Below, one piece after another: positions 1-4,395 of a stretch of 5,002 nucleotides of DNA (position 1 is its first letter; each line of letters begins with the position of its first letter). Under the pieces are notes generated by a model. The model was not told the DNA's origin and did no database searches. It worked only from the letters and a program-made list of their open reading frames with translations. Source of the stretch: Clostridiales bacterium. GTDB lineage: Bacteria > Bacillota > Clostridia > Oscillospirales > CAG-272. The position numbers and the translations under genes are program-made. Location of the stretch: the NCBI GenBank assembly GCA_019415985.1, contig DXYE01000172.1:1-5002 (forward strand), read 5' to 3'.

Positions 1-1193
1 TCTTTCAGCAGGCCGCAGAGCATTTTCTGTGTTTCGACGCTTTCGGTAAAAATCACGGCTTTCCGATTGGCGCCGAGCTTTTTAAGAATAGGCATCACCT
101 TGCCCAGCAGCTTTATAAGCAGCTTTGCTTTTGCGTCTGTTTCGATATTTTCCGCGACAAAAATCATCTGCTGCAATTCGTAATATTCCTCAAGCGCATG
201 CGTCGCATTTTCCAGGCGCTTCGCAACGCCATAAAGCGTGCGCAGGATTGCAGCCGTGGAAGAACCCAGCAGTCCGAGCAGGCGCAGGGACAAATCATAG
301 GCTTCCATTTTGGGAAATGCGTATTTTTCGGGTCTATTGATATATGCGCAAAGCAAATCGTACAATTTCTGCTCCTGCGCCGAGGGCTTGTATTCCAGCG
401 TGATAAGAATGCGTTTGGGGATTCTGGCATACCGGCTTGCCTGCGAACGCAGGGTGCGGAAGCAGTATCTGCTGACCCGTGCGGCAAGCTCAGGATAGTT
501 TTCGGGCTTACGCAGATATCGGTGCATGTATGTTTCTTTATCCGGAAGGACATCCTCATCGATAAAGTAGATCAGGCCGTATAAATCCATAATGTTTTTT
601 TCAATAGGGGTTCCTGTGAGAAGAATCTTAAAGGCGTTTTCGGAAATTTCTTTGAGGATTTTTGCCTGTCTGCTTCCTTCGCTGCATACAGCGGATAAAA
701 GGCTGGCTTCTTCATAGACGATTATATCAAAATGCGCATCCTTGGCATATGTCTGATGCGAAGCCAGAAAATCATAAGTGGTAAGCACAAGCGCCTCCTG
801 AAGAAAAGCGTTGTCGTTTTCCGCGTCGGAACGCTGACGCCATTCTTCCGAATTGGTTATAATGACAAAAGGAAGCGTATAATGCGTTTGGAGCACGTCT
901 GTCCATTGATGGAGCAGGTCGGCATTCGGAACAGCGATGGCAATCTTTTCCTTTCCTTCCAGCCATTGCTGTGCTACAACCAGCAGCGATTCATGGGTTT
1001 TGCCCATACCCGCTTCGTCGCACAGAACCACACCCTTTTGATAAGGGGAACGCAGCGCAAAGCTGGAAGCTGCGATTTGGAAAGGATAAACTTTTATGTC
1101 AGATGAAGCAAATACAGGTATAAAGCGTTCCTCGTCGGGCAAAGCGTCCAATATCCGCGCTGTGTAATAAGCGTGAAAAGGGGTCTGGTCCAT
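1..1193 (-). CDS. SNF2-like superfamily 2 helicase, N-terminal part (3' end off the left edge)
   Basis: An open frame of 397 codons runs from ATG at 1193 to the window edge without a stop. Seen in the translation: a Walker A/motif I DEAGMGKT at residues 59-66 (Lys65), in the place of the SNF2 signature DE.GLGKT; a motif Ia-like segment AVPNADLLHQW near 87-97; a motif II at 161-164 reading EEAS instead of DEAH; motif III LTGTP at 192-196; and the start of a RecA-like second domain, KAVIFTESVETQ, at 378-389. By family knowledge such proteins are DNA-dependent ATPases that translocate on or remodel DNA-protein complexes in the cytoplasm; the actual substrate here is unknown. The start is supported by AGAAGG at 1200-1205, six bases upstream, and by a good promoter. 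The C-terminal domain with motifs V and VI lies outside the window. Similar helicases occur in clostridial integrative elements, so it may be accessory. Alternative: a DEAD/DEAH phage-type helicase. Confidence 0.85.
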   Translation of the reverse strand, partial: MDQTPFHAYYTARILDALPDEERFIPVFASSDIKVYPFQIAASSFALRSPYQKGVVLCDEAGMGKTHESLLVVAQQWLEGKEKIAIAVPNADLLHQWTDVLQTHYTLPFVIITNSEEWRQRSDAENDNAFLQEALVLTTYDFLASHQTYAKDAHFDIIVYEEASLLSAVCSEGSRQAKILKEISENAFKILLTGTPIEKNIMDLYGLIYFIDEDVLPDKETYMHRYLRKPENYPELAARVSRYCFRTLRSQASRYARIPKRILITLEYKPSAQEQKLYDLLCAYINRPEKYAFPKMEAYDLSLRLLGLLGSSTAAILRTLYGVAKRLENATHALEEYYELQQMIFVAENIETDAKAKLLIKLLGKVMPILKKLGANRKAVIFTESVETQKMLCGLLK

Positions 1194-1199
1194 ACAATA

Positions 1200-1260
1200 C
1201 CTTCTATCCCCAATATACTCCTGTATATTTTATTTTAACATGCTTTCTTTCATTTTTCAA
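1200..1260 (-). promoter_or_regulatory. Promoter and RBS of the SNF2-like helicase gene
   Basis: On the minus strand a -35 TTGAAA (1260-1255) and a -10 TAAAAT (1237-1232) are separated by exactly 17 bases, with TG one base before the -10 (extended -10, TGTTAAAAT). The RBS AGAAGG lies at 1205-1200, six bases before ATG at 1193. The predicted transcript start is near 1225, giving a leader of about 32 bases. Each box differs from sigma-A consensus at one position. Confidence 0.72.
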
Positions 1261-1563
1261 TAAAAAGCACACAAAAGTTATTTTGCTTTCGTTTCTTTCG
1301 GACAAGTGCAAGTTCAAACGAAAATATTTCAAATAAATTTCTGAACAGGGGGCACAAGAGCGTGTGTTTTGGACGGTATATGAAAAGACTTTCCCAAAAA
1401 CAGAATATGCACTCTTTTTGCAACAAGCCAACGTTTGGAGCCGTGCCTCAAACCGCGCCAGGACCTTTTGCCGTGCAAAAGCGAGCGATACAGGTTTGGG
1501 TAAAGAGCATATCGGCTTATGTTCGGGCGAAGATGGGCGTTGGCGGGAAAACATCTGCTTCGT

Positions 1564-1675
1564 TATGGGCTGAGCGTAGAAGCGGCAATTTGGCCGTGAG
1601 CCGTCGCACCCTATAAAAGCAGCCGGGCGGGAGCGCGGAGGTGAGATTCCTATGGGCTGAATTTGCCGTCAGCCG
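1564..1675 (+). repeat. Two diverged copies of a hairpin-forming motif
   Basis: Copy 1 spans 1564-1603: TATGGGCTGA (1564-1573), a 13-base insertion, then AATTTGGCCGTGAGCCG (1587-1603). Copy 2 spans 1651-1675: TATGGGCTGA overlapping AATTTGCCGTCAGCCG (1660-1675). Copy 2 folds into a 6-bp stem, GGCTGA 1655-1660 with TCAGCC 1669-1674, loop of eight. Copy 1 may form a larger fold, since TTATGGG (1563-1569) nearly complements CCCTATAA (1609-1616). Two related copies 50 bases apart suggest a duplicated regulatory motif or a REP-like interspersed repeat. Nothing in the window identifies a mobilising protein. Confidence 0.45.
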
Positions 1676-1689
1676 CAAAAATGAGTCCC

Positions 1690-1730
1690 TTGCATTGAGG
1701 GGAGTTGGGAACAAATATCAATGTATGCAA
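1690..1730 (+). other. Imperfect inverted repeat upstream of the terminator
   Basis: TTGCATTGA at 1690-1698 faces TCAATGTATGCAA at 1718-1730. Either TTGCAT pairs with ATGCAA (1725-1730), or TTGCATTGA pairs with TCAATG...GCAA with a small bulge. It sits directly before the strong hairpin at 1733-1775, so together they could form stacked stems at the 3' end of an RNA. Function unknown. Confidence 0.35.
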
Positions 1731-1732
1731 CC

Positions 1733-1775
1733 AAAAGCGCCGCAGTTGTCGTATATGACCGCTGCGGCGCTTTTT
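1733..1775 (+). terminator. Strong, symmetric rho-independent terminator or attenuator
   Basis: Left arm AAAAGCGCCGCAG (1733-1745) pairs perfectly over 13 bp with CTGCGGCGCTTTT (1762-1774), the plus-strand T tract being 1771-1775; the loop is 16 bases and contains a further GTC/GAC pairing. On the minus strand the same stem is followed by a T4 tract, so it can act in both directions. No protein gene ends just upstream on the plus strand, which leaves two readings: the end of a non-coding RNA starting somewhere before 1733, or an attenuator in the mazF leader. Confidence 0.75.
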
Positions 1776-1776
1776 C

Positions 1777-1811
1777 AAAAAAGGATGCAGCACGCGGAAG
1801 CAGCTGCATCC
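1777..1811 (-). terminator. Second hairpin; terminator on the minus strand, leader stem for mazF
   Basis: GGATGCAGC (1783-1791) and GCTGCATCC (1803-1811) form a 9-bp perfect stem with an 11-base loop. Read on the minus strand the stem is followed by six T (complement of 1777-1782), the form of an intrinsic terminator. Read on the plus strand there is no T tract and the stem sits 13 bases before the mazF RBS, so it would be a 5' leader hairpin. No minus-strand gene ends here in the window. Confidence 0.55.
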
Positions 1812-1824
1812 TACATATTCAGTC

Positions 1825-1830
1825 AGGAGG
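1825..1830 (+). promoter_or_regulatory. Ribosome binding site of mazF
   Basis: A perfect AGGAGG lies six bases before ATG at 1837, which fixes the start. No convincing -35/-10 pair was found between the terminator (ending 1775) and this site, so transcription probably starts further upstream and must pass the hairpin at 1733-1775. Confidence 0.8.
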
Positions 1831-1836
1831 AATGAT

Positions 1837-2184
1837 ATGGAGCGCGGAGATATATATTACGCCGACCTCGGACAAGGTGTCGGCTCGGAACAGGAAGGCC
1901 GCCGTCCCGTGGTCATTATCCAAAATGACATTGGGAACAAATACAGTCCAACGGTCATTGTGGCTCCTCTAACATCCAGCCCGAAAAAGCACATACCCAC
2001 TCATGTAACGGTATGGCTCGGCGATGATGTCAAGCGGAGCAGTACGGCTCTTTTGGAGCAGCTGCGTACCTTAGACAAATCCAGATTGGAAGAATATTTG
2101 GGACGGCTGTCTGAAGCTGCCATGCAGCGAATCAATCGAGCAGTACTGATAAGCACGGGTTTATACAACGAGGTGATTTCTTAA
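1837..2184 (+). CDS. mazF: MazF/EndoA-family mRNA interferase toxin
   Basis: A 115-residue protein of normal family length, very like B. subtilis EndoA/MazF. It opens with MERGDIYYADLGQGVGSEQ, followed by RRPVVIIQNDIGN (22-34), TVIVAPLTS (39-47), PTHV and LLEQLRTLDKSRL. By alignment from memory with EndoA, the catalytic pair corresponds to Arg23 (EndoA Arg25) and Thr46 (EndoA Thr48), both present, so the enzyme looks active. Known role: a dimeric, sequence-specific, ribosome-independent endoribonuclease that cuts single-stranded mRNA and stops growth unless held by MazE. The recognition sequence cannot be read from the protein. No mazE-like small gene lies directly upstream (1776-1836 is too short) or downstream (2185-2314), so the gene appears to be an orphan. 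The leader carries two hairpins. No clear terminator follows the stop codon. Confidence 0.95.
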   Translation: MERGDIYYADLGQGVGSEQEGRRPVVIIQNDIGNKYSPTVIVAPLTSSPKKHIPTHVTVWLGDDVKRSSTALLEQLRTLDKSRLEEYLGRLSEAAMQRINRAVLISTGLYNEVIS

Positions 2185-2244
2185 CGAAAGGCTGCTTGCT
2201 GTGACTGTATTGCAAAAAATGATTGTAAGCATGCACCGATACCA

Positions 2245-2274
2245 TTGTAAAAGGAGTTGCTGACACCCTATAAA
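2245..2274 (+). promoter_or_regulatory. Possible promoter of the tnpW-like gene
   Basis: TTGTAA (2245-2250) and TATAAA (2269-2274) are spaced by 18 bases, matching sigma-A consensus at four and five of six positions. It lies about 40 bases before the tnpW start. The rest of 2185-2314 holds no gene that I can see. Confidence 0.4.
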
Positions 2275-2314
2275 TAATCTCACAGAGACGAAGAAAGATA
2301 AGGAGATTTGCTAT

Positions 2315-2488
2315 ATGGAACATAATGCTTTGCAGGAGACGAATGAGTACGCAGTTAATAATGTTAAATATCAAGTTTCGGTTAGTTTCCAGCCATCTGG
2401 TGATAAAATCCCGGCAGAAAACTTTGCTGATAAGATGAAACGTCTGATTCTGTCAGAAGATATTATGAGCCATAATGGAAAAAAGTAA
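2315..2488 (+). CDS. tnpW: TnpW-like transposon-encoded small protein
   Basis: A 57-residue frame starting at ATG 2315 with AAGGAG at 2300-2305, nine bases upstream, and ending at TAA 2486-2488. The middle and end, KYQVSVSFQPS (19-29) and FADKMKRLILSED (37-49), fit the TnpW pattern as I remember it: a short beta-strand stretch ending in HF/SF, then a DK.KRLI helix. By family knowledge TnpW proteins are small conserved products of Tn4451-type transposons whose function is not established. The gene sits 80 bases before the recombinase start, the usual neighbourhood. The N-terminal 15 residues are polar and low in conservation. The remaining uncertainty is the family name, not the coding status. 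Confidence 0.75.
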   Translation: MEHNALQETNEYAVNNVKYQVSVSFQPSGDKIPAENFADKMKRLILSEDIMSHNGKK

Positions 2489-2497
2489 TTTGCACAT

Positions 2498-2526
2498 TTG
2501 CAAATGGAACAAGACAGCAGTATACT
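2498..2526 (+). promoter_or_regulatory. Promoter of the recombinase gene
   Basis: TTGCAA (2498-2503) and TATACT (2521-2526) are spaced by exactly 17 bases; the -10 matches consensus at five of six positions. Predicted start near 2533, about 36 bases before ATG at 2569. The -35 lies in a small palindrome, TTTGCA (2489-2494) / TGCAAA (2499-2504), which could be a regulator or recombinase site. Confidence 0.6.
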
Positions 2527-2568
2527 TAATGCGAAATATATTTGTCTGACTGCCGGAAAGGAGAAATT

Positions 2569-2823
2569 ATGCAGTCAATAAATAAATACGGAATCACTGC
2601 TTTATACCCACGGCTTTCACGGGACGATGATATTCAAGGTGACAGCAACAGCATTGCAAATCAAGAGTTACTATGTAAAGGGTGGTTTCTCCCACCTAAT
2701 ACATATGACTGCGGCTCATTTGTGGTGAATGAAACAGCAGTTGTAGGAAAGGAGCAGAAAAGCCCTATAACCGCTACAAATTCAACGCAGAAAGGAGCTG
2801 TTGCTTATGAAATCTCTATTTGA
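2569..2823 (+). pseudogene. Large serine recombinase (TnpX-like), truncated to its N-terminal end
   Basis: From ATG 2569 (AAGGAG at 2558-2563, five bases upstream) the product begins MQSINKYGITALYPRLSRDD and continues with GDSNSIANQ. YxRLSRDD followed by GDSNSIxNQ is the N-terminal signature of the resolvase domain of transposon large serine recombinases: the catalytic Ser is the one in RLSRDD (residue 18), and the second conserved stretch ends at about residue 34. After residue ~37 (about base 2680) similarity stops and the frame runs through unrelated sequence to TGA 2821-2823, 84 codons in all. Family members have roughly 500-700 residues, so well over 400 codons are missing, including the catalytic arginines, the recombinase domain and the zinc-ribbon/coiled-coil. 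The tail overlaps tnpV by 17 bases. The likely cause is an internal deletion. The product would be inactive; it might still be translated and couple to tnpV. Confidence 0.8.
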
Positions 2824-3178
2824 AGAAATGGGCGGCACTTACCGTCAGGAGGGCGATTATCTTATCCCAAACCTCTCCCTGCCAGATGAATCAGAATATC
2901 AGATTGGCAAATACGGGTGTATGCGCCGCAGCTATCTGAAAGATCATCGTCCTGTTCTCTACGCAAACCTGCTCACAAGCGGAACGCTGCATCGGCATCT
3001 TGCGGAGATCGACCAAGCCTGCAACGAGCGCATGGAAATCATCGTTTCTGCAATGGCGAAGTGGGAAGATGTGACCGAAGTGCTGAAAGCCGCCGACCAG
3101 ATGGAATGGGTGCGCCGGATGAACAGCATCCGCAGTCGTGCCGAGGAAATCGTTTTGACCGAGCTTGTATATGAATGA
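2807..3178 (+). CDS. tnpV: TnpV-family transposon-encoded protein
   Basis: A 123-residue protein from ATG 2807 (AAAGGAG at 2791-2797, nine bases upstream) to TGA 3176-3178. Recognisable TnpV features: start MKSLFEEMGGTYRQEGDYL, then IPNLSLPDE, the block GKYGCMRRSYLKDHRP (34-49), and a C-terminal helical half with LHRHLAEIDQACNERME and MEWVRRMNSIRSRAEEIV. Length is normal and no frame damage is seen. By family knowledge TnpV accompanies the recombinase in Tn4451-type elements; its role is not settled, although an excision-accessory function has been suggested. A basic, helical protein of this size would suit DNA binding (inference). An alternative upstream TTG at 2801 is unlikely because the RBS spacing favours 2807. 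The gene remains intact although its partner recombinase is destroyed. Confidence 0.88.
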   Translation: MKSLFEEMGGTYRQEGDYLIPNLSLPDESEYQIGKYGCMRRSYLKDHRPVLYANLLTSGTLHRHLAEIDQACNERMEIIVSAMAKWEDVTEVLKAADQMEWVRRMNSIRSRAEEIVLTELVYE

Positions 3179-3180
3179 TG

Positions 3181-3218
3181 AATGCCCGTTATTGGCGACA
3201 TGGCCGATAACGGGCATT
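3181..3218 (+). terminator. 16-bp hairpin after tnpV, probable terminator or element end
   Basis: AATGCCCGTTATTGGC (3181-3196) pairs with GCCGATAACGGGCATT (3203-3218) over 16 positions with one T-G wobble and a six-base loop, two bases after the tnpV stop. The plus-strand tail (ATCGTTATCCTTTG) has no real T tract, so it is a weak intrinsic terminator at best. It lies exactly between the tnpV stop and the end of the minus-strand rhuM-side frame, so it may also mark the transposon end. Confidence 0.55.
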
Positions 3219-3366
3219 ATCGTTATCCTTTGTGATAGCAGCGATGTCGGAATGACCAAAGACGCCATCAGCGCCCATATTTGCAAATACCGCTTTCGCC
3301 TTTGCAATCGTCTCTTGGCTTGCGTTCAGTTGGTCAACCGCAACCTCAATCGCAACATTTTCGTCC
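3219..3366 (-). pseudogene. Out-of-frame C-terminal extension of the RhuM-family gene, truncated
   Basis: Beyond the rhuM stop (TGA 3369-3367) the minus strand stays open in the +1 frame to TAA inside the hairpin. The translation reads ITIEDENVAIEV, then AVDQLNASQETIAKAKAVF, then MGADGVFGHSDIAAITKD. It looks like genuine protein: a helical stretch followed by VFGHSDIAAIT, which resembles the first helices of a winged-helix domain (compare VFGRSDIAEITG in other proteins, from memory). Removing one A from the AAAA run at about 3376-3379 would join it in frame to the RhuM protein. The natural frame ends at ~3219, where the hairpin begins. Most likely it is a frameshifted and then interrupted C-terminal domain. 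Alternatives: a fragment of a separate gene, or a short overlapping gene without its own start. Confidence 0.45.
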
Positions 3367-4395
3367 TCAATCGTAATCCTTTTCCTCGGTACTGGCTACA
3401 AGTCGGTCAAAATCGCTCTGATACTGCCGATCCTGAATGACACGGTATTTCTCAAATTCACTCTCGGCAAAGGCTTTTGCAATGGCCGCTGTTACTTTTC
3501 CTTTATGATGCAGCACTTCTTCCTCGTTAAACTGCAAAAACGCATCCAGCCGTGCGACCCAATCCCGCATATACATGATGTTTCCACGGCGTGCCTGTCG
3601 CTCGGCGTAATCAAGATACATCGTGACGATCTCGTTCAGGCTTCCCATCTCGGTTTCGTCCAGATAGTTCTTTGCGATCACAACATCAGATTTGCGGATT
3701 CTGCCGCTCGGTGCATTTTTCCACGTTGTCAGGCCCATATTCGGTTTCGTGCTGTCTGCCCGGTCATAGATGATCTCCGCTGCGGTATGCTTTGTAATTG
3801 CGTAATGCAGCTTGTTTTGCACCGTGGCGAAAAACTCTTTTGTTACAGGACTGTCCACATCATAGTCTGCGCTGCATTGGGAGTATATGTCCGTAATTTT
3901 CTGATAAAAACGCCGTTCACTGGAGCGAATGTCACGGATGCGCTCCAACTGTTCTTCAAAATAATCTTTCCCAAAGAAGTTCTCCGACTCTTTCAGGCGC
4001 TCATCGTCCATGACATAGCCTTTGATAATATACTCTTTCAGGATTCTGTTGGCCCAGATACGAAACATGGTCGCTTTTTTTGAGTTAACCCTGTACCCGA
4101 CTGCGATGATTGCATCCAGATTATAGTATTTTGTAGGATAATTCTTCCCGTCTGCCGCAGTTGTTTCCAAAATGGAAACAACTGAATCCTCCATCAACTC
4201 ACCAGAGGCAAAGATGTTTTTCAGATGCTTTGAGATGGCCGCTTTCTGCACCTCAAATAATTCTGCCATCTTTGCTTGTGTCAGCCATAGGTTTTCCTGA
4301 TATAGCAGGATTTCAACCTTGACATCGCCGTTGTCTGTTTTATAAAACAAAATTTCTCTTGTTTCATACGGAGTAAGTGCCATATTCTCATCCAT
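3367..4395 (-). CDS. RhuM-family protein with N-terminal helix-turn-helix
   Basis: A 342-residue protein from ATG 4395 to TGA 3369-3367. Visible family features: LWLTQAKMAELFEVQKAAIS at 36-55, a helix-turn-helix; YYNLDAIIAVGYRVNS at 90-105 and FRIWANRILKEYIIKGYVMD at 111-130, the most typical RhuM blocks; then a long helical region with MYLDYAERQARRG, MRDWVARLDAFLQFNEEEVL and a tail FEKYRVIQDRQYQSDFDRL. By family knowledge RhuM was named from a Salmonella pathogenicity island and its biochemical role is unknown; related genes are common on mobile elements and near defence loci. The start at 4395 is preferred to 4443 because it overlaps the upstream stop by eight bases (ATGGATGA), with AGGACGG and GAGG just upstream, which indicates translational coupling. 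The 3' end seems frameshifted; see the next fragment. Confidence 0.88.
   Translation of the reverse strand: MDENMALTPYETREILFYKTDNGDVKVEILLYQENLWLTQAKMAELFEVQKAAISKHLKNIFASGELMEDSVVSILETTAADGKNYPTKYYNLDAIIAVGYRVNSKKATMFRIWANRILKEYIIKGYVMDDERLKESENFFGKDYFEEQLERIRDIRSSERRFYQKITDIYSQCSADYDVDSPVTKEFFATVQNKLHYAITKHTAAEIIYDRADSTKPNMGLTTWKNAPSGRIRKSDVVIAKNYLDETEMGSLNEIVTMYLDYAERQARRGNIMYMRDWVARLDAFLQFNEEEVLHHKGKVTAAIAKAFAESEFEKYRVIQDRQYQSDFDRLVASTEEKDYD

Larger units (their letters stand above)
1261..1732. other. Long intergenic region without a confident gene
   Basis: About 470 bases between the helicase promoter and the mazF-side hairpins. The left half is AT-rich, the right half (from about 1430) GC-richer. 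Open frames exist on both strands but none has recognisable homology. The least bad is a plus-strand frame with GTG at 1364, ending at TGA 1571-1573 (69 codons), with AGGGGG at 1347-1352 eleven bases upstream; its codons look ordinary, but the product (start VFWTVYEKTF) resembles nothing I know and contains no domain motif. From 1560 rightward the DNA holds repeats and inverted repeats, more like structured RNA or an interspersed repeat than protein coding. No antitoxin-like DNA-binding protein was found here. Confidence 0.5.
2185..3218 (+). mobile_element. Remnant of a Tn4451-like transposon (tnpW, truncated recombinase, tnpV)
   Basis: Three plus-strand genes of the type found together in clostridial mobilizable transposons: a TnpW-like small protein, a large serine recombinase (TnpX-like) reduced to its first residues, and a TnpV-family protein. 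The relaxase/mobilization and cargo genes of a full element are absent, and the recombinase lacks its catalytic and DNA-binding regions, so it cannot move itself. Ends are uncertain: the left end is somewhere in 2185-2300, and the right end is likely the hairpin at 3181-3218, past which the minus-strand rhuM-side reading frame begins. No target duplication is expected for serine recombinases and no terminal repeats could be matched. Confidence 0.7.

Noticed and set aside
125..1106. Plus-strand and second minus-strand open frames overlapping the helicase (125-340, 198-584, 310-498, 732-1106, 164-559, 772-966)
   Set aside because: They lie opposite or in another frame of a 397-codon gene with clear helicase motifs, have no RBS worth noting and no recognisable domains.
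1204..1554. 116-codon minus-strand frame upstream of the helicase
   Set aside because: It runs through the helicase promoter and RBS and stops beside the RBS; the product is Cys/Arg-rich with no family resemblance.
1560..1775. T-box, 6S RNA, SRP RNA, RNase P RNA, tmRNA or a known metabolite riboswitch
   Set aside because: None of the conserved primary motifs I know for these was found; the stretch remains an unnamed structured region.
1641..1972. Plus-strand frames 1641-1835 and 1721-1972 as a mazE antitoxin
   Set aside because: They cross the terminator hairpins or the mazF gene and lack any AbrB or ribbon-helix-helix pattern; their residues come from the inverted repeats.
1607..2274. Shared 11-mer CACCCTATAAA at 1607-1617 and 2264-2274 as transposon end repeats
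   Set aside because: A few 11-base matches are expected by chance in 5 kb, and the flanks do not match.
2132..2374. Minus-strand frame overlapping the mazF end and tnpW start
   Set aside because: Shadow of two supported plus-strand features, no motif.
2542..2568. TTG start at 2542 for the recombinase stub
   Set aside because: ATG 2569 has a proper RBS and starts the family signature; the extra nine residues come from the untranslated leader.
2917..3307. Frames overlapping tnpV on both strands (2917-3174, 2959-3201, 2891-3307)
   Set aside because: tnpV is recognised by family sequence and has an RBS; the others have neither.
3505..4083. 192-codon plus-strand frame antisense to the RhuM gene
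   Set aside because: It is the antisense of a well-supported family member; the predicted protein is Cys/Val/Phe-rich as usual for such shadows.
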